From Lautropia sp. SCN 69-89 (lineage in GTDB: Bacteria > Pseudomonadota > Gammaproteobacteria > Burkholderiales > Burkholderiaceae_E): DNA of 64,000 bases. A program made the position numbers and the translations under genes. Positions 43,377-53,724 of this stretch are shown here, one piece after another; within the stretch, counting starts at the first letter, position 1; every line of letters starts with the position of its first letter. The notes under the pieces are model-generated. The model was given only the letters and a program-made list of their open reading frames with translations. It was not told the DNA's origin and searched no databases. The stretch spans positions 59,959-123,958 of the forward strand of contig MEED01000020.1 in NCBI GenBank assembly GCA_001724855.1, in the 5' to 3' direction.

Positions 43377-44035
43377 GATTCGGCGCCTCCGTCTTCGTGG
43401 CCCTCGCGCGCGTCGGGCCGTTCGCGGGCGGCCGCCTCGCTGATCGTGCGGCGGTCGCGCAGGGCCTGCGCGATGGTGCTCGGGTCGACGTACTCGAGCT
43501 CGCTGCCCACCGGCACGCCGCGCGCGAGCCGCGTCACCTTCAGGCCGCGCGCGCGCATCATCTCGCCGATGTAGTGCGCAGTGGCCTCGCCCTCCTGCGT
43601 GAAGTTGGTCGCCAGGATCACCTCGCGCAACGCGGGGTCGGCGGCCCGCGCGAGCAGCCGATCGAGGCCGATCTGCTTCGGCCCGACGCCGTCGAGCGGC
43701 GACAGGCGCCCCATCAGCACGAAGTACAGTCCGCGGTAGCTCAGAGTCTGCTCGATCGTCAGCTGGTCGGCCGGCGTCTCGACCACGCACAACTGCGACG
43801 GATCGCGCCGCGGCGACAAGCAGGTCTCGCAGACCTCCAGCTCGGTGAAGGTGTTGCAGCGCGCGCAGTGCCGCACCCGCGCAGTCGCGTCGGCGAGCGC
43901 CTGCGCCAGCAGCGCCGCGCCCTCGCGATCGTGCTGCAGCAGGTGGTAGGCGAAGCGCTGCGCCGACTTCGCCCCGACGCCCGGCAGGCGCCGGAGCGCG
44001 GCGGTGAGCGCCTCCAGTGGCGCCGGCGCCTTCAT
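43373..44035 (-). CDS. recR: Recombination protein RecR
   Basis: RecR with RecF and RecO loads RecA at gaps. The 220-aa protein has a helix-hairpin-helix start ([21 protein letters not shown]), the C4 zinc motif (CARCNTF...CETC), and a Toprim domain ([15 protein letters not shown]). The C-terminal 25 residues are extra and charged. It follows ybaB by about 120 nt, in the conserved dnaX-ybaB-recR order, and overlaps the CoA transferase start. Confidence 0.97.
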   Translation of the reverse strand: MKAPAPLEALTAALRRLPGVGAKSAQRFAYHLLQHDREGAALLAQALADATARVRHCARCNTFTELEVCETCLSPRRDPSQLCVVETPADQLTIEQTLSYRGLYFVLMGRLSPLDGVGPKQIGLDRLLARAADPALREVILATNFTQEGEATAHYIGEMMRARGLKVTRLARGVPVGSELEYVDPSTIAQALRDRRTISEAAARERPDAREGHEDGGAES

Positions 44036-44158
44036 CCCGCGCGTTCCGTTGGCGCGAGCAAAGGCGCGGGCCGGGCGCCGCGGGCGCCCCGGATCGCCGC
44101 CGGCTGCCGCGGCCGCAGGCGCGAACGCGAGCGGAGTTCCATCGCCGGCGACGCGCGG

Positions 44159-44485
44159 CTAGAACGGCATCTTGAAGCCGGGCGGCAGCGGCAGGCCGGC
44201 GGTGACCGAACCCATCTTCTCGGCCGCGGTCTGCTCGGCCTTTCGCAGCGCGTCGTTCATCGCCGCGACGATCAGGTCCTCGAGCATGTCCTTGTCGTCG
44301 GCGAGCAGGCTCGGGTCGATCGCGATGCGCTTGACGTCGTTGCGGCAGGTGACCGTGACCTTGACGAGCCCGGCGCCGGACTGCCCCTCGACCTCGACCT
44401 GGCCGAGCTGCTCCTGCATCTTCTTCATGTTTTCCTGCATCTGCTGGGCCTGCTTCATCAGGCCCGCGAGCTGCTGCTTCATCAT
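44159..44485 (-). CDS. ybaB: YbaB/EbfC nucleoid-associated protein
   Basis: A 108-aa DNA-binding protein of the YbaB/EbfC family. [20 protein letters not shown] opens a coiled coil; a strand region ([18 protein letters not shown]) and the tail [12 protein letters not shown] are typical. The ATG at 44485 overlaps the dnaX stop as ATGA. Confidence 0.97.
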   Translation of the reverse strand: MMKQQLAGLMKQAQQMQENMKKMQEQLGQVEVEGQSGAGLVKVTVTCRNDVKRIAIDPSLLADDKDMLEDLIVAAMNDALRKAEQTAAEKMGSVTAGLPLPPGFKMPF

Positions 44486-46188
44486 GCTTCGTCTCCAGAA
44501 ATGGCATCGCGGCGCTCGATCGGCCGCACCGAACCGGGCACGATCGACCCGTCGAAATCCTCGATCAGCGTGCGCACGAACGGGTCGGCGTCGATCGCTG
44601 CCTGCGCCTGCGCCTGGCGCTCGCCGCGCTCGCGCGCCGATGCCGCCGCGGCGGTGTCCCCGCCGACACGGCCGACCTCGACGTCGAGACGCACCGGAGC
44701 GCCGAAATGCGCGCCGAGCGCTGCGCGCACGCGCTTCACCGTGCCCGGCTCGGCCAGCGGCCGGATCGGCACGCGCACGCGAAACCGCAGGCCGTCGGCC
44801 TCGATCAACTCGCTCTGTTGCATGAACTGCTGGACGAACCCGCCGACCTGCAGCCGGGCGGCCAGCCCGGGCCAGTCGCCGTCGAACTGCACGACGGCCG
44901 TGCGCGGCTCGTCGACCCGGACCGTCGGCGCCTCGTCGCCGCGCGCGGTCGGCGCCCGATCGCCGGACGCCTGCGCGCCCCCGGCCGTGGGCGCCTGATC
45001 GCCCGACGCCCCGGGCGAACGGCCGCCCGAACCGGTGCGCGCCGCCGCGCCTCGCGGGGGCACGCCCTGCGTGCGGCCAGTCGGCGGCGGCGCGGCAGCC
45101 GCGACTGCGCCCCGGTCGGGCCCGAACGCGAGCAGGCGCAGCAGCACCATCGTGAAGCCGGCGTGCGCGTCGGGCGCGAGCGGCAGGTCGCGCGCGCCGT
45201 GAATCACGATCTGGTACCAGACCTGCAGGTCCTCGGGGGCGATTGCCGCAGCCAGCCGCTGCAGCGTCTCGGGATCGTCGGCGTCGGCGATGGCGCCCAC
45301 CTGCGCCAGCGCAATCCGCTGCAGCAGCGCAGCGAGGTCGGCCAGCGTGCGCTCGAACGGCGCGTTGCCGGCGAGCATCTCGTCGGCCAGTCCCACCAGC
45401 CGGGCGCCGTCGCCGGCCACCAGCGCATCGAGAATGTGCACCAGCCAGGCCGCGTCGACCACGCCGAGCATCTCGCGCACCGCCGGCTCGCGCACCTCGC
45501 CGCCGCCGTAGGCGATCGCCTGGTCGAGCAGCGACAGCGCGTCGCGCATGCTGCCGGCGGCGGCGCGTCCGATGCGATCGAGCGCGCCGCGGTCGAACGC
45601 GACGCTTTCGGCAGACAGCACGACCGCCAGGTGCGCGGCCACCGCGGCCGGCGACATGTTCTTCAGGTTGAACTGCAGGCAGCGCGAGAGGACGGTGACC
45701 GGCACGCGCTGCGGGTCGGTGGTCGCGAGCACGAAGACGACGTGCGGCGGCGGCTCCTCGAGCGTCTTGAGCATCGCGTTGAACGCGTGCGTCGACAGCA
45801 TGTGGACCTCGTCGATCACGTAGACCTTGTAGCGGCCGGCAGTCGGCGCATAGACCGCGTTCTCGAGCAGCTGGGTCATCTCGTCGACGCCGCGGTTCGA
45901 GGCGGCGTCGAGCTCGATGCAATCGACGAAGCGTCCGGCGTCGATGCCGGTACAGGCGGCGCAGCGGCCGCAGGGCCGCGCGCTCACGCCGGTCTCGCAG
46001 TTCAGCGCCTTCGCCAGGATGCGCGCGATCGTGGTCTTGCCGACGCCGCGCGTGCCCGTGAACAGGTACGCGTGGTGCAGGCGCTGCGTCTGCAGCGCAT
46101 GCGACAGCGCGCGCACGACGTGGTCCTGCCCGACCAGCGACTCGAAATCGCGCGGTCGCCACTTGCGGGCGAGCACCTGATGGGTCAT
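44482..46188 (-). CDS. dnaX: DNA polymerase III tau/gamma subunit
   Basis: The clamp-loader ATPase that links the replicative polymerases. Walker A is GTRGVGKT (45-52), followed by the C4 zinc module ([16 protein letters not shown]) and [17 protein letters not shown]. Residues about 375-450 are a low-complexity linker with repeated GD(Q/R/E)APT motifs, and the tau C-terminal domain follows. I see no obvious slippery site for a shortened gamma form. The ATG at 46188 ([12 protein letters not shown]) is the family start. Length 568 aa. Confidence 0.97.
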   Translation of the reverse strand: MTHQVLARKWRPRDFESLVGQDHVVRALSHALQTQRLHHAYLFTGTRGVGKTTIARILAKALNCETGVSARPCGRCAACTGIDAGRFVDCIELDAASNRGVDEMTQLLENAVYAPTAGRYKVYVIDEVHMLSTHAFNAMLKTLEEPPPHVVFVLATTDPQRVPVTVLSRCLQFNLKNMSPAAVAAHLAVVLSAESVAFDRGALDRIGRAAAGSMRDALSLLDQAIAYGGGEVREPAVREMLGVVDAAWLVHILDALVAGDGARLVGLADEMLAGNAPFERTLADLAALLQRIALAQVGAIADADDPETLQRLAAAIAPEDLQVWYQIVIHGARDLPLAPDAHAGFTMVLLRLLAFGPDRGAVAAAAPPPTGRTQGVPPRGAAARTGSGGRSPGASGDQAPTAGGAQASGDRAPTARGDEAPTVRVDEPRTAVVQFDGDWPGLAARLQVGGFVQQFMQQSELIEADGLRFRVRVPIRPLAEPGTVKRVRAALGAHFGAPVRLDVEVGRVGGDTAAAASARERGERQAQAQAAIDADPFVRTLIEDFDGSIVPGSVRPIERRDAISGDEA

Positions 46189-46222
46189 GGCATCGGCAAC
46201 CGGCAGGACGAACGGGTGGGAC

Positions 46223-46324
46223 GGGTGGGCGAGCCGGAACCCCGGCACGCGCGGGGAGTGGCTGTGGCTGCTTCCTTCCGGACCTGACCAGGTTGACCAC
46301 GCCGCACTGCGGGGAGGCCCGCCC
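46223..46324 (-). ncRNA. ffs: Signal recognition particle RNA (4.5S)
   Basis: The minus strand contains the near-invariant core GGTCAGGTCCGGAAGGAAG followed by CAGCC, the Ffh-binding loop with its GGAA tetraloop. GGGCGGGC (46324-46317) and GCCCACCC (46230-46223) close the molecule with one mismatch, giving about 102 nt. The ends are set by this pairing and the upstream -10 box. It sits directly before dnaX, with no terminator between. Confidence 0.93.
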
Positions 46325-46330
46325 GCGGCG

Positions 46331-46336
46331 ATTCTA
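46331..46336 (-). promoter_or_regulatory. -10 box of the SRP RNA gene
   Basis: TAGAAT on the minus strand, 6 nt before the 5' end deduced from pairing. The -35 is not clear. Confidence 0.55.
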
Positions 46337-46415
46337 TCAGCCGTTGGCGCGCGGCTCGCTGCCCGGCTCGGCAGGCCGGGTCTGTGCTATGTTTGTCGCA
46401 ATCTCGGGAGCAGAA

Positions 46416-46736
46416 ATGACCATCAAGCACGTCTCCGATGCCACGTTCGAGCAGGATGTCCTGAAAGCCGACGCGCCGGTGCTCGTCGATTACTGGGCCG
46501 AATGGTGCGGCCCGTGCAAGATGATCGCGCCGATCCTCGACGAGATCTCGCGCGATTACGCCGGCAAGTTGCAGGTCGTGAAGGTCAACGTCGACGACAA
46601 CCAGTCGGTGCCGGCCAAGTACGGCATTCGCGGCATCCCCACGCTGATGCTGTTCCGCAACGGCGCGGTGGTCGACACCAAGGTCGGCGCGCTGTCGAAG
46701 TCGCAGCTCACGCTCTTTCTGGACAGCCATCTCTGA
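46416..46736 (+). CDS. trxA: Thioredoxin
   Basis: A 106-aa cytosolic thiol-disulfide reductant. [10 protein letters not shown] carries the redox cysteines (Cys31, Cys34), and the cis-proline loop is [22 protein letters not shown] precedes the ATG at 46416. TATGTT at 46388 may be a -10. It is followed by a terminator-like hairpin and then rho, a common gene order. Confidence 0.97.
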   Translation: MTIKHVSDATFEQDVLKADAPVLVDYWAEWCGPCKMIAPILDEISRDYAGKLQVVKVNVDDNQSVPAKYGIRGIPTLMLFRNGAVVDTKVGALSKSQLTLFLDSHL

Positions 46737-46751
46737 TTCGTTGTAAGCTTC

Positions 46752-46781
46752 CAGCCGCTCGAAGGCTCGGGCGGCTGTTTA
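46752..46781 (+). terminator. Hairpin after trxA
   Basis: CAGCCGC (46752-46758) pairs with GCGGCTG (46771-46777), followed by only TTTA. Probably a partial terminator between trxA and rho. Confidence 0.5.
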
Positions 46782-46799
46782 GCACGCGCCTTCCGGCTC

Positions 46800-46965
46800 C
46801 CGGCGGCTGACGCCGGGGCGGACCCCGCCGACCGATCCGTCGACCCAGGCCCCGCTCCCGCCGTCCACGGGCTGCACCCGCCCGCACCCCGATCCGAACA
46901 TCCCGCGGCCTGCCAGCCGCACCCCCTGGTTTCCGTCCATTCATTCCCGGCAAAGTCCCCGCGGG
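46800..46965 (+). promoter_or_regulatory. C-rich leader of rho, candidate rut region
   Basis: The segment ahead of rho is long, rich in C and comparatively poor in G, especially 46830-46960, the composition expected of a Rho-utilisation site. In E. coli rho is autoregulated by Rho-dependent termination in its leader. The match here is by composition only. Confidence 0.4.
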
Positions 46966-46977
46966 GAGAACCACCCG

Positions 46978-48189
46978 ATGCATCTGTCCGAACTCAAGTC
47001 GCTGCACGTCTCGCAGCTGATCGAGATGGCCACTGGCCTGGAGATCGAGAATCCCCAGCGCATGCGCAAGCAGGAGCTGATGTTCGCGATCCTCAAGCGC
47101 AAGGCCAAGACCGGCGAGACGATCTTCGGTGACGGCTGCCTCGAGGTGCTGCCCGACGGCTTCGGTTTCCTGCGCTCGCCGGAAACCTCGTACCTCGCGA
47201 GCACCGACGACATCTACATCTCGCCGTCGCAGATCCGCCGCTTCAACCTGCACACCGGCGACTCGATCGAGGGCGAAGTGCGCACGCCGAAGGAAGGCGA
47301 ACGCTATTTCGCGCTGGTGAAGGTCGACAAGATCAACGGCGAGCCACCCGAGGCGAGCAAGCACAAGATCCTGTTCGAGAACCTCACGCCGCTGCATCCG
47401 AACAAGCCGATGGTGCTCGAGCGCGACATCAAGGCCGAGGAGAACATCACCGGCCGGATCATCGACATGATCGCGCCGATCGGCAAGGGGCAGCGCGGGC
47501 TGATCGTCGCACCGCCGAAAGCGGGCAAGACGGTGCTGATGCAGCACATTGCGCACGCGATCACCACGAACCACCCCGACGTGGTGCTGATCGTGCTGCT
47601 GATCGACGAGCGCCCCGAGGAAGTCACCGAGATGACCCGCTCGGTGCGCGGCGAAGTGGTCGCCTCCACCTTCGACGAGCCTGCGACGCGCCACGTGCAG
47701 GTCGCCGAGATGGTGATCGAGAAGGCCAAGCGACTGGTCGAGCACAAGAAAGACGTGGTGATCCTGCTCGACTCGATCACGCGCCTGGCGCGTGCCTACA
47801 ACACGGTCGTGCCGGCCTCGGGCAAGGTGCTCACCGGCGGCGTCGACGCCAACGCGCTGCAGCGCCCCAAGCGCTTCTTCGGCGCGGCGCGCAACATCGA
47901 GGAAGGCGGCTCGCTCACGATCATCGCCACCGCGCTGATCGACACCGGCAGCCGGATGGACGAGGTGATCTACGAGGAGTTCAAGGGCACCGGCAACATG
48001 GAGCTGCACCTGAACCGCCGGATGATGGAAGAGCTCCTCATCAAGGCCGAGGTGCTGCAGAAGATCTGGATCCTGCGCAAGCTGCTGCACGACATGGACG
48101 AGCTCGAGGCGATGGAGTTCCTGCTCGACAAGGTGCGCCAGACCCGCAGCAACCAGGAGTTCTTCGAGATGATGCGTCGCGGCGGCTGA
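46978..48189 (+). CDS. rho: Transcription termination factor Rho with a 17-residue internal loss
   Basis: Rho is a hexameric RNA-dependent ATPase that releases transcripts. The N-terminal OB fold ([18 protein letters not shown]), Walker A ([11 protein letters not shown]), Walker B ([16 protein letters not shown]) and Q-loop region ([18 protein letters not shown]) are intact. After [10 protein letters not shown] (to residue 350) the sequence jumps to [14 protein letters not shown]. The nearly universal stretch corresponding to E. coli KRVFPAIDYNRSGTRK is absent. This includes the residues equivalent to R353 and the arginine finger R366. Length is 403 aa instead of 420, so exactly 51 nt are missing in frame at about 48028. 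Termination activity should be lost. Confidence 0.9.
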   Translation: MHLSELKSLHVSQLIEMATGLEIENPQRMRKQELMFAILKRKAKTGETIFGDGCLEVLPDGFGFLRSPETSYLASTDDIYISPSQIRRFNLHTGDSIEGEVRTPKEGERYFALVKVDKINGEPPEASKHKILFENLTPLHPNKPMVLERDIKAEENITGRIIDMIAPIGKGQRGLIVAPPKAGKTVLMQHIAHAITTNHPDVVLIVLLIDERPEEVTEMTRSVRGEVVASTFDEPATRHVQVAEMVIEKAKRLVEHKKDVVILLDSITRLARAYNTVVPASGKVLTGGVDANALQRPKRFFGAARNIEEGGSLTIIATALIDTGSRMDEVIYEEFKGTGNMELHLNRRMMEELLIKAEVLQKIWILRKLLHDMDELEAMEFLLDKVRQTRSNQEFFEMMRRGG

Positions 48190-48208
48190 CGCCCCGGCGG
48201 TCCACGGC

Positions 48209-48238
48209 TTGCGCCATCGTCGCGAAAGCCCTTATAAT
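48209..48238 (+). promoter_or_regulatory. Promoter of rpmE
   Basis: TTGCGC (48209-48214) and a perfect TATAAT (48233-48238) with an 18-nt spacer. The start near 48245 gives a leader of about 60 nt. In it, CGAACCC (48271-48277) can pair with GGGTTCG (48290-48296), whose last bases overlap the GGAGA ribosome site. Confidence 0.7.
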
Positions 48239-48307
48239 TCAAGGCTTTTCATCAATTCCCAGATTCGAGGCGAACCCCGCCGCCGCGGCGGGTTCGGAGA
48301 CCCAGTC

Positions 48308-48559
48308 ATGAAACAAGGCATCCACCCCGACTACCGCGACGTCGTCTTCATGGACATGTCGAGCGGGTTCAAGTTCGTCACCCGGTCCACGGTCGCCACG
48401 CGCGAGAAGATCACGATGGACGACGGGAAGGAATACCCGCTGTTCAAGCTCGACGTGACCTCCGAGTCGCACCCGTTCTACACCGGCGCGCAGCAGCGCA
48501 TCATCGAAGCCGGCCGCGTCGAGAAGTTCCGCCAGAAGTTCGCGCGCACCGGCAAGTAA
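48308..48559 (+). CDS. rpmE2: Ribosomal protein bL31, type B
   Basis: An 83-aa large-subunit protein. [20 protein letters not shown] and [21 protein letters not shown] are typical of the type B form that lacks the zinc cysteines (none is present). Such paralogues serve under zinc limitation when a C+ form also exists; only this one is visible here. GGAGA lies 8 nt before the ATG at 48308, and a terminator follows. Confidence 0.96.
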   Translation: MKQGIHPDYRDVVFMDMSSGFKFVTRSTVATREKITMDDGKEYPLFKLDVTSESHPFYTGAQQRIIEAGRVEKFRQKFARTGK

Positions 48560-48661
48560 TCCCGGCGCGCGGCCGCGCCGTCGACGACCGCGGCGAACCC
48601 GTCCGGTCGTCGTCCGTGGCGATCCCCCCGCGACGCGCGGCCCGCCGGCGCGTCGATCGAG

Positions 48662-48685
48662 AAGGCAGCCCGCGCTGCCTTTTTT
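48662..48685 (+). terminator. Rho-independent terminator after rpmE
   Basis: AAGGCAGC (48662-48669) and GCTGCCTT (48674-48681) form an 8-bp stem with loop CCGC, running directly into TTTTTGATTT. Confidence 0.93.
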
Positions 48686-48709
48686 GATTTATCGTTGCGC
48701 GCGAGGCGC

Positions 48710-50440
48710 ATGAAACCGTTCATCGTCACCGAGCTCGAAGCAGGCAAGTTGCCGCGGTGGGCGCTGCTGCTGCTGTGCGCGCTCTACGTGCTGCCCGGCT
48801 TCATCGGGCGCGACCCGTGGCGCACGCAGGATGCCGCCGGCTTCGGCATCGCGCTGTCGATGATGCGCGGCGACGCCGCCGACTGGCTGATGCCGAACAT
48901 CGGCAACCTGCCGGTCCCCTCCGAAGGCCCGTTGCCCTTCTGGATCGCAGCGTCGATCGGCAAGGTGGCGGCGCCGATCGTCGGCGAACACGCCGGCGTG
49001 CAGCTGGCGGTGATCGCACTGCTCACGCTCGCGCTGATGCTGGCCTGGTACGCGGCCTGGGCGCTGGCACGCCGGCCGGGCGTGCAGCCGTCGGACCCCT
49101 TCGGTGCCTCGGCCTCGAGCGTCGATTTCGGGCGTGCGATCGCCGACTCGGCACTGCTGGTGCTGATGGCCACCTTCGGCCTGCTGCTACGCATGCACGA
49201 GACCACCGCGGACCCGGCGCAGGTTGCATGGATCGCGGCGTTCCTGTTCGGCTGCGCGCTCGCGCTGGAGCGTCCCGCGAGCGGCGGCGCGATCGCCGGA
49301 GCGGCCATCGCAGCCACGCTGCTCAGCCGCGGCGCGGGCACCGCGCTCGCACTGCTGCTGGTGCTGGTCGTCCTGCCGCTGGCCAGCCGCGCGTACCGGC
49401 TGGTCGGATGGCGGATGTTGCCGCCGGCGGTGGCCGTCGCGCTGGTCGGCGCATTGCCGTGGCCGCTGCTGCTGGCCGGCGGCGACGCGGTCGAGCGCGC
49501 CCACCTGCTCGACTGGGCCGCGTGGAACCTGGCCACGATTTCCGGGCCCGGCGTCGAATCGCTGCGGTATTTCGCGCGCACGATGCCCTGGTTCTACTGG
49601 CCCGCGTGGCCGGTGGCGCTGTGGGCCGCGTGGCGCTGGCGCGGACGGTGGGGCGAGCCGGCGGTTGCGCTGCCGATGCTGACCGCGGCCGCGCTGGGCC
49701 TGCGCGCGCTCGCCTCGCCGTCGGGTGGCGAGAGCTGGCTGCTGCCGGCCACCGTGCCGCTCGCGATGCTGGCCGCGGTGGGCATGCCCACGCTCAAGCG
49801 CGGCATCGTCAGTCTCATCGACTGGTTCGCCGTCACCAGCTTCTCGCTGTTCGGGATCGTGATCTGGGCCTACTGGATCGCGCTGATGACCGGCTACCCG
49901 CCGCGGATGGCCTACCGGGCGAGCCAGATCGCCCCCGGCTACACGCCCGAGTGGGTCGTCGTCGAGATCGTGCTCGGGGGCCTGGCCACGCTCGCGTGGC
50001 TGGCGCTGGTGCGCTGGCGCATCTCGCGCCAGCCGCGAATGATCTGGCGCGCGATGGTGCTGTCGTGCGGCGGCGTCGTGCTGGCGTGGTTCCTGCTCAT
50101 GACGCTATGGCTGCCGGTCTTCAACGAGCGCAACACCTACCGGGATGTCGCCGGGCGGCTGGCCGCCGCCTTCGACGGCGGCGACGCCTGCGTGGCGACG
50201 CAGGATCTCGAGCGCGCGCCGCGCGCGAGCTTTCACTACTTCGCGCGGATGAACTTCGCCGCGCGCGGCGAGCGATGCGACTGGCTGCTGGTGCAGGACG
50301 ACGGCCCGCTCGCCCGGACCGTGCCGGCTCCGATGCCCGGCTGGACCCTGCTCTGGCAAGGCCAGCGCCGCAACGACCGCGACGAGCGCTTTCGCCTTTA
50401 CCGCCGCGAAGACCCGCGCACCCGATCCGACGCGCGATGA
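48710..50440 (+). CDS. ArnT/GT39-like membrane glycosyltransferase
   Basis: A 576-aa protein with a dozen or so hydrophobic helices. After a short N-terminus come LCALYVLPGFIGRDPWRTQDAA and a large extracytoplasmic loop, the layout of the PMT/ArnT family, where the Asp of GRDPW-type motifs is catalytic in relatives. A polyprenol-linked sugar transfer is likely but the acceptor is unknown. The C-terminal 100 residues form a soluble domain (YRDVAGRLAAAFDGGDAC). The ATG at 48710 is used; a TTG at 48695 is possible. It overlaps the MATE gene by 4 nt. Confidence 0.8.
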   Translation: MKPFIVTELEAGKLPRWALLLLCALYVLPGFIGRDPWRTQDAAGFGIALSMMRGDAADWLMPNIGNLPVPSEGPLPFWIAASIGKVAAPIVGEHAGVQLAVIALLTLALMLAWYAAWALARRPGVQPSDPFGASASSVDFGRAIADSALLVLMATFGLLLRMHETTADPAQVAWIAAFLFGCALALERPASGGAIAGAAIAATLLSRGAGTALALLLVLVVLPLASRAYRLVGWRMLPPAVAVALVGALPWPLLLAGGDAVERAHLLDWAAWNLATISGPGVESLRYFARTMPWFYWPAWPVALWAAWRWRGRWGEPAVALPMLTAAALGLRALASPSGGESWLLPATVPLAMLAAVGMPTLKRGIVSLIDWFAVTSFSLFGIVIWAYWIALMTGYPPRMAYRASQIAPGYTPEWVVVEIVLGGLATLAWLALVRWRISRQPRMIWRAMVLSCGGVVLAWFLLMTLWLPVFNERNTYRDVAGRLAAAFDGGDACVATQDLERAPRASFHYFARMNFAARGERCDWLLVQDDGPLARTVPAPMPGWTLLWQGQRRNDRDERFRLYRREDPRTRSDAR

Positions 50441-51843
50441 CGCGCGACATCCTGAAGCTCGCCTGGCCGGTGTTCGTCGGGCAGCTGGCGGTGATGCTGA
50501 ACGGCGTGATCGACACCGTGATGGCCGGCAGGCTCTCGGCCGTCGACGTCGCCGCGATCGGCCTGGGCGCCAGCATCTACATCAGCGTCTACATCGGTCT
50601 GATGGGCGTGCTGCTCGCGCTCAGTCCGGTGGTCGCCCAGCACTACGGCGCCGAGCGCTTCGAGCAGATCGGCCTGGAGACACGCCAGGCGATCTGGCTG
50701 GCGCTGGCGCTCACGGTGCCCGGTGGCCTGGCGCTCGCGTCGACCGACCTGTGGCTGGCGCTCAGCGAGCCGCCGCCCGAGGTGGCCGCGGTCGCGCAGG
50801 TCTACCTGTGGGCAGCCGCCGCCGGCCTGCCTGCCGCCCTGCTGTTTCGCGTGTTCCACGCATTGTCGAACGCGGTCGCGCGCCCGAAGGCGGTGATGGC
50901 GATCAACCTCGCGGGCGCAGCGCTGAAGGTCCCGCTGAACGCGCTGTTCATGTACGGCTGGCAGCACGGCGACGCGACACTCGTGCCGGCGCTCGGTGGC
51001 GCAGGCTGCGGCGTGGCCTCGGCCATCATCGCGTGGCTGTCGGTGCTGTTCGCGCTGGGCGCGCTGCGCGCCGACCCGCTGTACCGTCGCGTGGGGCTGG
51101 TGGGCGGCGGCTGGCTGGCGCGCCCCGATCCGACGCGGCTGCGGGCGCTGCTCGCGCTCGGCGGGCCGATCGGCGCGAGCTACATGGTCGAGGTGACCTC
51201 GTTCACCTTCATGGCGCTGTTTCTCGCGCGACTGGGCGCGACGACGGCCGCGAGCCACCAGATTGCGGCCAACCTCGCCGCACTCGCCTACATGGTGCCG
51301 CTCGCCATCGCCACGGCCACCAGCGTGCTGGTCGCGCAGTCGCTGGGCGCGGCGCGGCCGCGCGAGGCGCGCGAGCGCGCATGGGCCGGCATCCGCATCG
51401 CGCTCGCCTGCGCCGTCGCGATCGGCGCGGGGCTGTTCGCGGCGCGCGAGCCGCTGGCCGCGCTGTACACGACCGATGCCGCGCTGGTCGCCGCCGCGGC
51501 GCCGCTGCTCGCGCTGGTCGCCGCGTTTCACCTGTTCGACGCGACGCAGGCGATGTGCTCGTTCATCCTGCGCGCCTACCGGATCACCGCGCTGCCGATG
51601 CTGGTCTACGTGCTCAGCCTGTGGGGCGTGGGGCTGGGCGGCGGCTGGTGGCTGGCGTTCGAGGCCGGCACCTCGGCGCACGGCTGGGCGCCGCTGGTGG
51701 CGGGCGCGCGCGGATTCTGGATCGCCTCCGGACTGAGCCTCGCACTGGCCGCCGCGGGGCTCGCGGCGATCCTGGCGCGCCTGTGGCGGCGCAGCGAGGA
51801 GGATCAGCTGCGCGGCGCCAGCGACAGGAACCCGTCGCGATAG
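50437..51843 (+). CDS. MATE family efflux transporter (NorM type)
   Basis: A 468-aa multidrug exporter with 12 predicted helices, using a cation gradient. [27 protein letters not shown] matches the MATE start; [27 protein letters not shown] begins the second half, and [26 protein letters not shown] is typical. It overlaps the glycosyltransferase start-to-stop (ATGA) and its 3' end overlaps the convergent orn by 40 nt. Confidence 0.93.
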   Translation: MTRDILKLAWPVFVGQLAVMLNGVIDTVMAGRLSAVDVAAIGLGASIYISVYIGLMGVLLALSPVVAQHYGAERFEQIGLETRQAIWLALALTVPGGLALASTDLWLALSEPPPEVAAVAQVYLWAAAAGLPAALLFRVFHALSNAVARPKAVMAINLAGAALKVPLNALFMYGWQHGDATLVPALGGAGCGVASAIIAWLSVLFALGALRADPLYRRVGLVGGGWLARPDPTRLRALLALGGPIGASYMVEVTSFTFMALFLARLGATTAASHQIAANLAALAYMVPLAIATATSVLVAQSLGAARPREARERAWAGIRIALACAVAIGAGLFAAREPLAALYTTDAALVAAAAPLLALVAAFHLFDATQAMCSFILRAYRITALPMLVYVLSLWGVGLGGGWWLAFEAGTSAHGWAPLVAGARGFWIASGLSLALAAAGLAAILARLWRRSEEDQLRGASDRNPSR

Positions 51844-52424
51844 TGGCGCAACTCGTCGATCGACTCGGCGATGTCGGCCAGCGCGGTATGCGCGCTGCGC
51901 TTGGCGAATGCCTTGGCGACCTCGGGTCGCCAGCGCCGGCACAGTTCCTTGAGCGTGCTCACGTCGATGTTGCGGTAGTGGAACCAGGCCTCGAGCCGCG
52001 GCATGTAGCGCGCCATGAAGCGCCGGTCCTGGCAGATGGAGTTGCCGCACATCGGCGACTTGCCCGGCGGCACCAGCGGTGCGAGGAAGTCGAGCAGCGC
52101 CTGCTCGGCGCTGGCTTCGGTCCAGCTCGACGCGAGCACGCGTTCGACCAGCCCCGAGCGGCCGTGCGTCGAGCGGTTCCACTGGTCCATCGCGTCGAGC
52201 ACGGCGGCGGGCTGGCGAATCGCGATCGCCTCGCTTTGCGCGACGACCTTCAGCGAGTCGTCGGTGACGACGATCGCCACCTCGATGATGCGGTCGACCA
52301 CCGGGTTCAGGCCGGTCATCTCCATGTCGACCCATACGAGCAGCGACTCGTCGGGCGTCGTCGGCGCAGCGGAAGCATTTGCGCTCGCGGGGGCAGCGCC
52401 GGGCGGCGCGGATGGCTGTGACAT
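51804..52424 (-). CDS. orn: Oligoribonuclease
   Basis: Degrades dinucleotides and short RNA, including pGpG from cyclic-di-GMP turnover. The DEDDh motifs are [14 protein letters not shown], then the MDQWN region, and [18 protein letters not shown] with the general-base His and last Asp. An Ala/Pro-rich 25-residue N-terminus is extra. The ATG at 52424 has GGAG 9 nt upstream; the longer reading to 52607 is shadow. Length 206 aa. It diverges from the M48 protease gene only 40 nt away. Confidence 0.96.
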   Translation of the reverse strand: MSQPSAPPGAAPASANASAAPTTPDESLLVWVDMEMTGLNPVVDRIIEVAIVVTDDSLKVVAQSEAIAIRQPAAVLDAMDQWNRSTHGRSGLVERVLASSWTEASAEQALLDFLAPLVPPGKSPMCGNSICQDRRFMARYMPRLEAWFHYRNIDVSTLKELCRRWRPEVAKAFAKRSAHTALADIAESIDELRHYRDGFLSLAPRS

Positions 52425-52464
52425 AATTTTTTTCTCCGCCGCCGATTCTCGCACAGCGATCGCC

Positions 52465-53724
52465 TTGACTGCCCTGGGGTTCTCTTTCATCTTCGCCGCC
52501 GCGCTGCTGGTCTCGATGGCCGTGCGCCTGTGGCTGGCGACGCGCCAGGTCCGGCACGTCCGGCGCCACCGCGAGACCGTACCCGAACGGTTTGCCGGTC
52601 GCGTCACCGCGCAGGCGCATCGCAGGGCCGCCGACTACACCGTGGCGCGCGTGCGCTTGGGCATGTTCGAGGCGCTGGCCGGGGCGTTGCTGCTGCTCGG
52701 ATTCACGCTGTTCGGCGGCCTGCAATGGCTGCTCGACCTCCTTGCGGCGTGGCTGCCCGGTGCGCCGTTCGCGCGGCAGATCCTGTTCGTCGTGGCCGTC
52801 GTGCTCGCCGGCACGATCGTCGACCTGCCGATCGAGTGGTACCGGCAGTTCGTGCTGGAGCAGCGCTTCGGCTTCAACCGGATGACGCCACGCCTGTTCG
52901 TCGTCGACACGCTCAAGGGCACTGCGATCGCGGCCGCGCTCGGCCTGCCCTTGCTGGCGCTGGTGCTCTGGCTGATGCGCAGCAGCGGCAGCCTGTGGTG
53001 GCTGTGGGCGTGGGGCACCTGGGTGGCATTCAACCTCGGAGTGCTGGTGCTCTACCCGACCGTCATCGCACCGATGTTCAACCGCTTCGAGCCGCTAGAG
53101 GACGCGGCGCTGCGCGCGCGCGTGGAGTCGCTGCTCGCGCGTTGCGGCTTCGCCTCGAAGGGGCTGTTCGTGATGGACGGCAGTCGCCGCTCGGCGCACG
53201 GCAATGCGTACTTCACCGGGCTCGGGCGCAGCAAGCGGATCGTCTTCTTCGACACGCTGTTGTCGCGCCTCGATGCCGACGAAATCGAGGCGGTGCTCGC
53301 GCACGAACTCGGCCACTTCCATCACCGCCACGTGCCCCGCCGCATCGCGCTCATGTTCGCTGCAAGCCTGGCCGGCCTGTGGCTGCTCGGCTGGCTGTCG
53401 CGCCAGGGCTGGTTCTACCAGGGGCTGGGCGTGACGCCGGCCGCCGGCGAATTCGACGCGGCCGCGCTGGTGCTGTTCTTCCTCGCGTTGCCGGTCTTCG
53501 GCTTCCTGCTGCGTCCGCTCGCCAGCTGGGCCTCGCGCCGGCACGAATTCCAGGCCGACGACTATGCCGCCGCGCACGCGCGCGCCGAAGACCTCGTCAG
53601 CGCACTGGTCAAGCTCTACGAGGACAATGCCTCGACGCTCACTCCCGATCCGCTGCACTCGGCGTTCTACGACTCGCATCCGCCCGCGTCGCTGCGGATC
53701 GGCCGCCTTCAGGAGGCCCGATGA
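52465..53724 (+). CDS. M48 family metalloprotease (CAAX prenyl protease 1/Ste24-like)
   Basis: A 419-aa membrane zinc protease. The catalytic motif HELGH lies in [13 protein letters not shown], and the third ligand is probably the Glu in [12 protein letters not shown]. Seven or so helices surround it. No ATG fits the family N-terminus; the TTG at 52465 ([15 protein letters not shown]) preserves the first helix, while the next ATG at 52516 would destroy it. The start is therefore moderately certain. Its stop overlaps the next gene as ATGA. Confidence 0.88.
   Translation: MTALGFSFIFAAALLVSMAVRLWLATRQVRHVRRHRETVPERFAGRVTAQAHRRAADYTVARVRLGMFEALAGALLLLGFTLFGGLQWLLDLLAAWLPGAPFARQILFVVAVVLAGTIVDLPIEWYRQFVLEQRFGFNRMTPRLFVVDTLKGTAIAAALGLPLLALVLWLMRSSGSLWWLWAWGTWVAFNLGVLVLYPTVIAPMFNRFEPLEDAALRARVESLLARCGFASKGLFVMDGSRRSAHGNAYFTGLGRSKRIVFFDTLLSRLDADEIEAVLAHELGHFHHRHVPRRIALMFAASLAGLWLLGWLSRQGWFYQGLGVTPAAGEFDAAALVLFFLALPVFGFLLRPLASWASRRHEFQADDYAAAHARAEDLVSALVKLYEDNASTLTPDPLHSAFYDSHPPASLRIGRLQEAR

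Noticed and set aside
44482..45100. Programmed frameshift for a short DnaX (gamma)
   Set aside because: No A-rich slippery heptamer with a following stem was found in this GC-rich region.
48757..51843. A 1028-codon reading fusing the glycosyltransferase region to MATE
   Set aside because: Only the part from 50437 is MATE; the earlier codons are an off-frame shadow of the glycosyltransferase.
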